Shown piece by piece: positions 21,737 to 28,981 of a DNA stretch of 31,615 bases (position 1 is its first letter; the number at the start of each line of letters is the position of its first letter). The position numbers and the translations under genes were made by a program. The notes under the pieces are model-generated. The model was not told where the DNA came from, ran no database searches, and saw nothing but the letters and a program-made list of their open reading frames with translations. The DNA is from a virus: positions 1 through 31,615 of IMG/VR virus record IMGVR_UViG_3300030333_008274; one strand, written 5' to 3'.

Positions 21737-22411
21737 ATGAGTAAAATAAGTTTGTTTTTGATGTGCTCGCTAATGGCGTTTACGCCTAGCTGGAGCAATA
21801 CCAATACAGATGATTCAAACCTTGAAGTTCGAAAATCTGTCCCTGAAAAGGTCCTTCAAAACAGCGTTTGGCTAGGGCCAGAGTGGCTGTTTGGTTCAGG
21901 AGTAGGTACAGGCATAGCAGTCAAAATTGGCGATAGAAAAGCCATATTGAGTGCCGAGCATGTAGCTGCCGCAATGTATCCATTCGGTATAAATGTTTGT
22001 TCATTTGGTTACGATTGCGTAAGCGATGATGGTACATTTATTCTTGATTCGGCCAATGGTTTGGACGATGATTGGGCAATTTATTTCGTGGATGATTTTC
22101 CAGAAAAAGTAAAGCCTGCTTCTATTGCCAAAAAAGATCTCTCTGTTGGAGATGAAGTTTGGTCAGTAGGTATGGCGTGGGGGGATAGCCCAATGGTAGT
22201 TCCCGGTACAATAGCATGGGTTCACGAAGTAGGTGGTATCAAAATGTATACGGTGAACGGTTATTGTGTGCCCGGATTTAGCGGGGGTGGTGTATTTAAC
22301 AAAAAGGGAGAGTTAGTTGGTGTCAGTGTCGCTATAACGGTTAGCGAGATGGGACCACAAGAGAACTATGCAATTGTGATCCCAATCTCGCAGATACCGT
22401 TACTTAATTAA
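21737..22411 (+). CDS. Secreted trypsin-like serine protease
   Basis: 224 residues. A Sec-type signal peptide (MSKISLFLMCSLMAFTPSWS, cleavage near residue 20) is followed by a chymotrypsin-fold protease. The catalytic triad is H75 (LSAEHVA), D112 (DDDWAIY) and S182 (PGFSGGG). Three cysteines (88, 94, 177) could include a disulfide, which fits export. No PDZ domain. It is a lone + strand gene between leftward operons, with its own promoter region, so it looks like cargo (a moron). It may act in the periplasm or cell surface. Whether it processes virion proteins, attacks host defences or excludes other phages cannot be told. The stop is inside a palindrome shared with the convergent gene. Confidence 0.85.
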   Translation: MSKISLFLMCSLMAFTPSWSNTNTDDSNLEVRKSVPEKVLQNSVWLGPEWLFGSGVGTGIAVKIGDRKAILSAEHVAAAMYPFGINVCSFGYDCVSDDGTFILDSANGLDDDWAIYFVDDFPEKVKPASIAKKDLSVGDEVWSVGMAWGDSPMVVPGTIAWVHEVGGIKMYTVNGYCVPGFSGGGVFNKKGELVGVSVAITVSEMGPQENYAIVIPISQIPLLN

Positions 22412-22416
22412 GTAAC
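22399..22416. repeat. 18-nt perfect palindrome over convergent stop codons
   Basis: GTTACTTAATTAAGTAAC is fully palindromic and holds the stop codons of both convergent genes, which overlap by 4 nt. It could form a weak bidirectional hairpin, but it is AT-rich and lacks flanking T-tracts. Confidence 0.8.
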
Positions 22417-22602
22417 AATCATAGCGCTATCACGGGCAACAGGTACTCGGAAAAGGCGATAGGTGGTATCAGGGTTCTTCTGAACAAGAGTACGCTTTGC
22501 AGTACGCGCTGCGTCTCGTGAATGGAAGACCTGGCCACTCATTGCTTGAGTTCCGTTGGTTCCGCGAGCGATATAATAAATATAGTTAGGAACTGTATTC
22601 AT
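22408..22602 (-). CDS. Small conserved phage protein
   Basis: 64 residues (MNTVPNYIYYIARGTNGTQA), basic, beta-alpha arrangement with the SRDAARTAKRTLVQKNP helix. It resembles short phage proteins of unknown role that hold a Y-I-hydrophobic strand followed by a helix with 'A+xAK+' spacing. AGGAGG lies upstream of ATG at a good distance. Ends 4 nt into the convergent protease gene. Confidence 0.65.
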   Translation of the reverse strand: MNTVPNYIYYIARGTNGTQAMSGQVFHSRDAARTAKRTLVQKNPDTTYRLFRVPVARDSAMIVT

Positions 22603-22614
22603 TTTTCACTCCTC

Positions 22615-23511
22615 CTAAAAAGGTACGTTTTCATGTAAAATGTCTCCTTCAGGTACATCCTGGGGAGTAGTTTTCTGAATTACACCTGCTTTGTCTTTGT
22701 ACGAGGCCCATAATTCGTGACTAATAAATAAATCAGACATAGCTTTCCAGATATTTTGGTTTCTATAAGCCAGGTAGCTGGCGCCACTGTATGGGCCACC
22801 AGTTGTTTGGTAAGCTATATTTGATTTTGTCACTATATTGGGAAATTTCTCATATACTGAGATTAATTTTTTAAAAGATTCATCACTTAGAGCATATTCC
22901 CATCTATTGGCATACTTTTTAAATCTAGCCAATTGAACAACTATGTTCTGCTCTAGTGCGTCGGTCGAAGTACTTGCTTCTGCAGACAAGCATTGCTCTA
23001 GCATCCAAGGTTTAAGTATCTGAAGTACTCTTTCTCTATGAAATTTTGGTGCGTCTTTATGCAGGTAGAAGCTTTTTCGTTTTGGTGTGTAGGCAACAGC
23101 ACAATTAACAAAGTCAAAGCTTTCCAATATGTCGGTAGCTTTGCCTTGTATTTTGCTAATTATTTGGAAAGCTGTTGGATTTTCGGCGTTATCAAGTTTG
23201 TCAACCATAATGGTTGCTGCATTTTTAGTACGATAGATTTCTTGACTACTGAATTGCGAAAGAATTGATATCGCTTCTAATGCATTAGACTCTGATTCAA
23301 AATAAACATCAAAATCTGAATAATAGTCGGTCTTTATTTTAGTAATATTGCCTGATTCTCTAGGAGCAAATAGCAATGCCATCGAGTAACCACCAGCGAA
23401 TATAGGGTCTAGTTCTGTTATCTTTTGCAATCCAGGAATATTTGAGTGAATCTTTTGTATGTTTTCCGCTAGTGCAGAATTAATTTTTTCTGCTTTTATA
23501 TTGATTATCAA
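22615..23511 (-). CDS. Nucleotidyltransferase-fold candidate
   Basis: 298 residues from a TTG start with AGGAGG 6 nt upstream (inside the end of the Lon-like gene). Residues 38-71 hold FAGGYSMALLF followed by YSDFDVYF. That is the GG...DxD order of polymerase-beta-type nucleotidyltransferases, although the spacing between GG40-41 and D66/D68 (about 25) is longer than usual. FDFVNCAVAY (about 132-141) could be the third strand. If correct it would add nucleotides to RNA, protein or a small molecule. The C-terminal half is helical with aromatic patches. No close family is recognised. Confidence 0.5.
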   Translation of the reverse strand: MIINIKAEKINSALAENIQKIHSNIPGLQKITELDPIFAGGYSMALLFAPRESGNITKIKTDYYSDFDVYFESESNALEAISILSQFSSQEIYRTKNAATIMVDKLDNAENPTAFQIISKIQGKATDILESFDFVNCAVAYTPKRKSFYLHKDAPKFHRERVLQILKPWMLEQCLSAEASTSTDALEQNIVVQLARFKKYANRWEYALSDESFKKLISVYEKFPNIVTKSNIAYQTTGGPYSGASYLAYRNQNIWKAMSDLFISHELWASYKDKAGVIQKTTPQDVPEGDILHENVPF

Positions 23512-23513
23512 TT

Positions 23514-25298
23514 TCAGCCTCCTGAAAAGCCAACCCTCCCTTTATTGAGTGTGTCAGCCAAGATATTTGATACATCATCGGCGGTTATTTCTACGCATTG
23601 TTCATCATGAACGAGTATTCTAACTGCTGCTTTTCTTAAAAGCTTTTGAATTGTTCGTTTTATATCTCTGACGCCCGCCTGCATACAAATTCGCGCAAGC
23701 GAATCTTCAGTAAAGCTGATGTTGAAATCTTCTAGAGAGAAATCCTTTGTTACCTGTGGTATTAAAAACCTTTCAAGAATTTCTCTTCTTTCTTCTTTGT
23801 TGTATTGTCTGAATGTTATTATTTCAAATCTGTCTTTTAGGGCTGGAGGGATATTCTCTTCATAGTTGGCGGTACAAATAAACATAACCTTTGACAGATC
23901 TATTGGTGTTTCCAAGTATCTGTCAACGAATTCATTATTTTGTTCGGGATCCAGAAGCTCCAAAAGAGCTGCTGTAGGATTGCCTCTAGTTGAGTCCAGT
24001 TTATCTACCTCGTCTAAAAGAATTAACGGATCATATGTTTGGCAGTTTTTCAGACCAGAAATTATTCTTCCTGGTCTTGAAGCCACATATGTTCTTCTGT
24101 GTCCCCTTATTTCTGCTTCATCACCCATGCCGCCCAAAGCTATCTTTATTATTTTTCGATTAGTAGCTTTTGCTATAGATTTTGCAATACTGGTTTTACC
24201 AGTACCGGGAGGTCCTATAAAGCATATGACAGAGCCTCTACTTCCTTCTGAAAGTTTTTCAATTGTCATATGCTCAAGTATACATTCTTTAACTTGGTCC
24301 AAGCCGTAGTGGCTTTCATTAAGTATATTGATGAATTTTTTTAAATCGGGTTCTTCGTAAGAAAATTTTCCCCAAGGTAGCCCTTCCAACCAACCAAGAT
24401 ATTCTTTGACTGTTTGATATTCCAAAGAAGATGGTGGAAGCTCTTTAAGCCTTGTTCTTTCTTGTTGAATTTTTTCTTTTATTTCTGAAGGTAAATTTTT
24501 GGGTATTGGTTTTTGTTCAGAATCTTCTTCTCTCGACAAACTTTGAGATAAACTAAGAAGCAGCTTTTTAGCTTTTTCTGGATCAATTTTATCGGGTGTA
24601 TTATCTAGTGGGATAAAGACTCTTTTTGTTTTGAGTGATTCGCTTGGCGATCTGAGCTTAGTGAGCATTATAAACAGATTGCGTATAACGAATGTCACTC
24701 TGTCCAAGTTGCTTTTGTATTGTAGATACTCAAGTCTGTCTTCGCATTCTAATGGAAGGTCGTTGACGAGTATATTGGCAACTTTTATAAGATTCTTGGT
24801 GTTTTTAACTCGACGTTTCAAGCTTGATGAGAATATATTTTCGTTTTCTACAATATAAGAAATGAGCAAAGAAAGATCAGCTATAAGCTCTTCTTCTCCA
24901 GGAAGTATTTTATCCTGTATTTTGTTATAAGGAACATAATACTTGCTATTTTCTTTTAAATGTAAGTCCTTTATATTGGTTCTGAATAGAACTTTACATT
25001 TTACTAAAGTATCGAAATCACGAGTTTTTTTAGTAATCAACATTGCCACTACACCTATTGGTTCAGTAGCGTTGATTTTTTCTTCTTCGGTTGCACATAG
25101 CTCAAGAGCTATCGATCCTTCATTGGATATTGCAATAGCAAAGAAATCGTCACTTATTCCTGGCCTAAGCTCCACAACAGCTGTTTCAAATTTCTGTGCA
25201 GCTTCATGAGTTAGACTGAAACTAAAGATATTGTTTGGTATTGGTATACCTTCTTCTTTTGATAATATTGTTAAGGGTAAATTTTGCACGATAAGCAC
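23514..25298 (-). CDS. Lon-type AAA+ ATPase lacking the protease domain
   Basis: 594 residues versus about 780 for Lon. An N-terminal domain (1-220) and a linker are followed by a complete Lon AAA+ module: IKEKIQQERTRLKELPPSS and LGWLEGLPWG, Walker A GPPGTGKT (362-369), GGMGDEAEIRGHRRTYV, Walker B LILLDEVDK (425-433), sensor 1 in CTANY and the sensor 2 region GVRDIKRTI. The protein then stops after NKGRVGFSGG, just where the Ser-Lys protease domain should begin. So the ATPase can be active but no proteolysis is expected. GTG start at 25298, or a second in-frame GTG at 25289 with better Shine-Dalgarno spacing. Its leader is structured. It could act as an unfoldase, or poison host Lon hexamers. 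Confidence 0.9.
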   Translation of the reverse strand: MLIVQNLPLTILSKEEGIPIPNNIFSFSLTHEAAQKFETAVVELRPGISDDFFAIAISNEGSIALELCATEEEKINATEPIGVVAMLITKKTRDFDTLVKCKVLFRTNIKDLHLKENSKYYVPYNKIQDKILPGEEELIADLSLLISYIVENENIFSSSLKRRVKNTKNLIKVANILVNDLPLECEDRLEYLQYKSNLDRVTFVIRNLFIMLTKLRSPSESLKTKRVFIPLDNTPDKIDPEKAKKLLLSLSQSLSREEDSEQKPIPKNLPSEIKEKIQQERTRLKELPPSSLEYQTVKEYLGWLEGLPWGKFSYEEPDLKKFINILNESHYGLDQVKECILEHMTIEKLSEGSRGSVICFIGPPGTGKTSIAKSIAKATNRKIIKIALGGMGDEAEIRGHRRTYVASRPGRIISGLKNCQTYDPLILLDEVDKLDSTRGNPTAALLELLDPEQNNEFVDRYLETPIDLSKVMFICTANYEENIPPALKDRFEIITFRQYNKEERREILERFLIPQVTKDFSLEDFNISFTEDSLARICMQAGVRDIKRTIQKLLRKAAVRILVHDEQCVEITADDVSNILADTLNKGRVGFSGG

Positions 25299-25341
25299 CT
25301 ACCTTATATCAATGATATCTTTATAGATGCTTACCGTGCAA
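25284..25341 (-). promoter_or_regulatory. 5' leader hairpin masking the Lon-like gene start
   Basis: In the leftward mRNA, TTGCACGGTAAGCA (25328-25341) pairs with TGCTTATCGTGCAA (25284-25297) over 14 bp with one G-U wobble. The 3' arm contains part of the first GTG and all of the second, and the AAGGTAGG Shine-Dalgarno sequence lies just inside the loop. A nested palindrome ATATCA-A-TGATAT is in the loop. This would limit translation until the stem opens. Confidence 0.7.
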
Positions 25342-25366
25342 GCCCATTGGATTTAATTCCTATCTA

Positions 25367-26143
25367 TTAAACAATAATCTTCGAGCCTTTTCTAACAGAG
25401 ACTCTGAAAGCTCTGTAGGGGCTGTATCCGTTAACGAGTTCTGTGTAGTAAGCTTTAGTGGTTGTTCCTCCTGAGGCTGTGCCGCTGGAGGATCCTGGAA
25501 AGTATGCGGTGTATCCAGCTGCTTGACTAGCCGTTACACCCTCCTCTTCGCTGCTAGAAGCAGGTTTTGCTGGAGAGCTGTAAGGAGTATAACGAGATGT
25601 ACCGTAAGCTTGGTATTCGCTTTGCTCAACAAAATCGGTCTCTTCTTCATCCCAGGAGCAGTCTGGTTCCGAACATACAGTTTCCTGAACGTGATTCACG
25701 TAGCTTTTGTATTCTGATCCTGTGGGACGAACCCCTGAATCTTCAATATCCATTTGGGATAAGTTTGTAGTGGTAGAAGTACTATACGGGGTATAGTCCA
25801 CGCCGCTACCGACACTAACGTTAAGGTCGTATGTATCCATAGATACCAGGCCATTATCAAGCTCGCTGGGAACGCTACTAGAGTCCTCCCAATTGCTGTA
25901 AGGATCAAGCTTGAGGTCTTGGTAAGAATCCCCGTCGAAGTCTCCTCGTACATAATTAACGTCTCCGGATTCTACATTGGAAATAGACCAATGACCATCT
26001 TTTAGTTCGGAAAAGATGCTACCTGCTAAAGAAACTGCACGCTCTTGAGCTTCGTCAGCATCCTGTGCATCAGAAATTACTAGGTGTTGTTTTCCTGGCG
26101 TATCAGGAACCCAGTGTAATGTTACTTTGAATTTTTTAGCCAT
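25367..26143 (-). CDS. YxxY-repeat Ser/Thr/Tyr-rich protein
   Basis: 258 residues. An N-terminal domain (1-80: FKVTLHWVPDTPGKQH, SIFSELKDGHWSI) looks folded. Residues 100-245 are low-complexity, rich in Ser, Thr, Gly, Glu and Tyr, with six copies of a Y-x-x-Y motif at 117-120, 145-148, 177-180, 185-188, 211-214 and 240-243, mostly about 28 residues apart. The C-terminus (RVSVRKGSKIIV) is basic. Possibly a virion or cell-surface-binding protein, or a substrate for modification. There is no signal peptide. It sits just upstream of the Lon-like gene in the transcription direction. Function unknown. Confidence 0.65.
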   Translation of the reverse strand: MAKKFKVTLHWVPDTPGKQHLVISDAQDADEAQERAVSLAGSIFSELKDGHWSISNVESGDVNYVRGDFDGDSYQDLKLDPYSNWEDSSSVPSELDNGLVSMDTYDLNVSVGSGVDYTPYSTSTTTNLSQMDIEDSGVRPTGSEYKSYVNHVQETVCSEPDCSWDEEETDFVEQSEYQAYGTSRYTPYSSPAKPASSSEEEGVTASQAAGYTAYFPGSSSGTASGGTTTKAYYTELVNGYSPYRAFRVSVRKGSKIIV

Positions 26144-26150
26144 TTTTTTC

Positions 26151-26396
26151 CTATTGAAGGCGTTTAAGTACTGCCTTCGTCATTTCGTTGTTTTCTTCTT
26201 CAAGTGCTGAGATATTTTCCCTGAGGGAATCTATCTCGGATTTAAGCAACTTAATTTTTTCTTCTTCTACAGAAGAGGGTAATTCTTTATATCTAGCGTA
26301 ATGAATTATTATATTTACTAACCATTGAAAGCAGTAAGTAAATGAAATTAATCCAATAAGTGCCAGGCTATTTATCAGAATTGCTGGTACTGTCAT
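26151..26396 (-). CDS. Small membrane-anchored coiled-coil protein
   Basis: 81 residues. One N-terminal transmembrane helix (about 4-32) is followed by a Glu/Lys heptad coiled coil (EEEKIKLLKSEIDSLRENIS). This is the topology of an inner-membrane spanin, but no outer-membrane partner is seen nearby. Its start lies 29 nt inside the end of the preceding coiled-coil gene, so the two are coupled. Confidence 0.62.
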   Translation of the reverse strand: MTVPAILINSLALIGLISFTYCFQWLVNIIIHYARYKELPSSVEEEKIKLLKSEIDSLRENISALEEENNEMTKAVLKRLQ

Positions 26397-26586
26397 TTTT
26401 TGCTACCCGTTTTTTTGAAGTACTGCTTTTTGATAGCTTCTTTTCAAGTTCCTCAACTTTTGCAGAGAGCTTAGAATTACTGTTTTTCAATTCTGCAACT
26501 TCTTGCTTAAGTTTTTGAAGTTCGGCTATTTTTACTGCAAGTACTTGCTTTGTTTTCTGCAGTATATCTACTGGGTTATTTAGCAT
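26368..26586 (-). CDS. Small coiled-coil protein
   Basis: 72 residues. Residues 10-52 form a long heptad coiled coil (KQEVAELKNSNSKLSAKVEE), and the tail is Ser/Lys-rich and disordered. It has no membrane segment or catalytic motif. It overlaps the deaminase gene upstream by 11 nt and the membrane coiled-coil gene downstream by 29 nt. It may pair with that neighbour through its coiled coil. Confidence 0.62.
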   Translation of the reverse strand: MLNNPVDILQKTKQVLAVKIAELQKLKQEVAELKNSNSKLSAKVEELEKKLSKSSTSKKRVAKNDSTSNSDK

Positions 26587-26983
26587 TTATTTCTCCTAAA
26601 TCTTCTGGTTTCATTTGTACCCAGTTACCGGAGTAGTCTGTGTACCAAATATTTTGTATCTTAACACCTTGTTCTATTAAAGTAAATAAACAGCCATTGC
26701 ATGGTTTGCTGTAAGTAAGACAGCCACGCTTCGACATTCTTGTTACGTATATTTTAGCTTTTTTCCTTTTGTTTTTAGGAATTTTGTATAGAACATGTGT
26801 CTCTGCATGATACATCCTAACTATATAACCGTCTTCTTTTAAATAAGAAATTTGCGGTCTAGTTTTGTAATTGTTCCACCCGATGTAAGTTTCTTTTCCA
26901 ACTTTAGCTAAGGCGAAATGCCTATGCCCACCTGGTGGTGTCTGGTTCATTGCAGGATGTTTTTTTAATTTGTCATAGTACAC
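26576..26983 (-). CDS. Zinc-dependent cytidine/dCMP deaminase-fold protein
   Basis: 135 residues from GTG. The deaminase signature is present: HAE (H59, E61) in MYHAETHVLY and PCNGC (C95, C98), which bind the catalytic zinc. The rest follows the CDA fold, with KIYVTRM before the second motif and IQNIWYTDYSG after it. dCMP to dUMP conversion would feed ThyX, but a nucleic-acid or other substrate is possible because the chain is short and basic. The start is odd: the strong upstream AGGAG is better placed for an ATG that gives only a five-residue peptide (MPGVL) overlapping this GTG. Confidence 0.78.
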   Translation of the reverse strand: MYYDKLKKHPAMNQTPPGGHRHFALAKVGKETYIGWNNYKTRPQISYLKEDGYIVRMYHAETHVLYKIPKNKRKKAKIYVTRMSKRGCLTYSKPCNGCLFTLIEQGVKIQNIWYTDYSGNWVQMKPEDLGEINAK

Positions 26984-26992
26984 CAGGCATAA

Positions 26993-27616
26993 TTATTCTC
27001 CTCGTGTAGCTTTTTGAAGGTCTTCTTTTAAGTCATCTAGCTTATTAGGAACTCTTAAAATGTAAGCTGGATGCCAAGTGCAAAGCACTGGAATAGTCCA
27101 TCCATCAGTATGTTTGAGATTAAATTTATGGCCTCTGAGACTACCTTTCTTACCGTTAATAACGGATTTTGATACAGGTAGTTCTGCAAGCCACATCATA
27201 TAGTCTGAAGGAGACCTTCCAAGACAAACTATAGTTTTGGGTTTCAAGTCTATGATCTCTTTACAAATTTCATTGCCAAATTCTATCATTTCAAGCATAG
27301 TGGGTTTTCTATTGTTGGGCGGTCTATGCTTTATGACATTAGATATGTATATATCTTTCGTTATACCCAGTTCTACTAAAGTCTTTTGTAGCAATTGCCC
27401 AGCCCTGCCAACAAAAGGCTTTCCATACAAATCTTCTTCAGCCCCTGGAGCTTCACCTATTAGCATGATTTCAGGATTAGCTTGAGTTAAATTTACAGGT
27501 ATACCAGAGACATGCGTTTTACCCCAGGAAGCGGGGTATTCTTTAGAACCTAAGCATTCTTTACATGTAAAAGTTTCTTCCTGCTTGGTTTCTAATGGAG
27601 TAGAGATTGGTTGCAT
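26993..27616 (-). CDS. Family-4-like uracil-DNA glycosylase
   Basis: 207 residues. Motif A is GEAPGAEED (54-62), followed by GKPFVGRAGQLL (65-76), NVIKHRPPNNR (93-103) and the C-terminal WHPAYILR (181-188), the order of the iron-sulfur UDG family 4/5 and UdgX group. It would remove uracil from DNA or, as in UdgX, bind it. Two cysteines form CxxC (C18, C21), and the fourth is C118. The third expected cysteine (KCRPP in family 4) is His97, so the cluster ligand set is changed. It fits with the dUTPase and ThyX in a uracil-control set. Confidence 0.9.
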   Translation of the reverse strand: MQPISTPLETKQEETFTCKECLGSKEYPASWGKTHVSGIPVNLTQANPEIMLIGEAPGAEEDLYGKPFVGRAGQLLQKTLVELGITKDIYISNVIKHRPPNNRKPTMLEMIEFGNEICKEIIDLKPKTIVCLGRSPSDYMMWLAELPVSKSVINGKKGSLRGHKFNLKHTDGWTIPVLCTWHPAYILRVPNKLDDLKEDLQKATRGE

Positions 27617-27648
27617 TTTGTATTCCTGTTTAGTAATTCGATAGCAAT

Positions 27649-27966
27649 CTAATGGTATACTTCTTCGTTTGCTTGTTTCATCATAAGTATGACGGCTTCT
27701 TCTATTTCTTCTCTATCTTCTCCTTTCACGCCAGCTATTTCATCTTGAACTTCCATGAAAGCTATGCCGTAAGCTAATGCTACATTTTCGTAGCCTAATG
27801 ATTTGGGAGTATCGCCTTGAAGTATGCCATTTTTTAAAGCAGCTACGATTACTTCTTTTAATTTTATAGGATTTTTATCTGCTGAGATTTTAGATATATG
27901 TAAAAGTAAATCTAATATCTCGTCGTCAGACAGGTTTTTTATGTTTTGTTTGATTTTGTGATACAT
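27649..27966 (-). CDS. Small hypothetical helical protein
   Basis: 105 residues from ATG at 27966 (MYHKIKQNIKN). The open frame runs further upstream, but that part would lie in the terminator. All-helical, acidic C-terminus (EDREEIEEAVILMMKQ). It lies between the SSB terminator and the UDG gene, with no clear Shine-Dalgarno sequence. Function unknown. Confidence 0.55.
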   Translation of the reverse strand: MYHKIKQNIKNLSDDEILDLLLHISKISADKNPIKLKEVIVAALKNGILQGDTPKSLGYENVALAYGIAFMEVQDEIAGVKGEDREEIEEAVILMMKQANEEVYH

Positions 27967-27974
27967 TTTGTATA

Positions 27975-28010
27975 GTAAAAAATAGGTGCAGGGGTTAACC
28001 TGCACCTATT
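27975..28010 (-). terminator. Intrinsic terminator after ssb
   Basis: Perfect 12-bp inverted repeat AATAGGTGCAGG / CCTGCACCTATT with a six-base loop, followed by TTTTTT in the leftward direction. It ends the ssb transcript and separates it from the next gene. Confidence 0.92.
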
Positions 28011-28039
28011 AATTAACACCGTTATAGTTTTTTCAAGAA

Positions 28040-28468
28040 CTACATAGCTGGAGTTGCACTGGACATAGCCATTGCCATATCCATGTCTACAGCACCATTG
28101 TTGCTTGAAATCAGACCATCTTCGGTCTCGGTTGAACGAATCTTGTCAAGGAAGTGAACCTTGGCTGCAACCACCTCAAAGGTGTTATGGCGAATGCCAT
28201 TTGCGTCATCATATTGACGGGGACGAATGGTACCCTCGATACCAACTTTCGAGCCCTTTTGAAGGTACTTTGCGCACACTTCAGCAAGAGAGCCCCAAGC
28301 TACTACCGGGATCCAGTCAGTCTCACGAATAAGACGACGATCGTCACCTTGACCCGTGTAAAAACGACGATCAATAGCGACATTAAAGTTTGTTACACCA
28401 CGCCCAGAAGGAGTGTTGCGAAGTTCGGGATCCTTGCCGATGTTTCCAATACCAGTGAAGAAATTCAT
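28040..28468 (-). CDS. ssb: Single-stranded DNA-binding protein
   Basis: 142 residues from ATG at 28468 (MNFFTGIGNIG), chosen because it matches the usual SSB N-terminus; the open frame continues upstream. Bacterial-type OB fold: IGNIGKDPELRNTPSG, VTNFNVAIDRRF, TDWIPVVAWGSLAEVC, KGSKVGIEGTIRPRQY. It protects ssDNA in replication and recombination. The C-terminus is AMSSATPAM, with no acidic -DDDIPF tip, so recruitment of host SSB partners through that tip is not expected. It is followed by a strong terminator. Confidence 0.95.
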   Translation of the reverse strand: MNFFTGIGNIGKDPELRNTPSGRGVTNFNVAIDRRFYTGQGDDRRLIRETDWIPVVAWGSLAEVCAKYLQKGSKVGIEGTIRPRQYDDANGIRHNTFEVVAAKVHFLDKIRSTETEDGLISSNNGAVDMDMAMAMSSATPAM

Positions 28469-28552
28469 TGAATTATTGCTCCAATAATTATTTATATTTG
28501 ACAGCACAATACTGCCGCCCAAAAAGCGAGCGCAAGCGAAGCTACCCTTGAA

Positions 28553-28981
28553 TTACGGGTATACTTTGTCTAAGCCATGATGCTGATCTACGCATATGTT
28601 GGCTACAGTATCTGCTACTTTGTTATATCTGTTTGCAGAATGGGCTTTTACCCATCTTATTTTAAGGTTTTTAAAACCCTTAGTTAGCTCTATGACTTCT
28701 TCTGCTAGTTCTTTGTTTGCTTTAGGATTCATTTGTTCGGTAGCTATACCTATTGCATATGTTGAGTCAGAGCTTATTAGTATTTTTTCGTTAGTTAGTC
28801 TGTGTTTTACACACCAGCACAATGCCATTTTTATAGCACTTAGTTCTGCATAATTATTTGTTTTTTCTCCCAAATACTTATGGTCAATTTGAATTGATCC
28901 ATCATCGAATATGATTACAATAGCAGCTGCAGCAGCAAGATGTTTCTTTCTATATGAGCCGTCTGTGTAAATTTGTATCAT
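28553..28981 (-). CDS. rnhA: Ribonuclease HI
   Basis: 142 residues. All catalytic acids are present: D7 (YTDGSY), E46 (YAELSAI), D72 (SSDSTYA) and D124 (VADTVAN), with H114 (VKAHS) as the mobile His. It degrades RNA in RNA-DNA hybrids, here for primer removal. IRWVKAHSANRYN matches the family closely. It overlaps the DUF2061-like membrane gene upstream by 4 nt. Confidence 0.95.
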   Translation of the reverse strand: MIQIYTDGSYRKKHLAAAAAIVIIFDDGSIQIDHKYLGEKTNNYAELSAIKMALCWCVKHRLTNEKILISSDSTYAIGIATEQMNPKANKELAEEVIELTKGFKNLKIRWVKAHSANRYNKVADTVANICVDQHHGLDKVYP

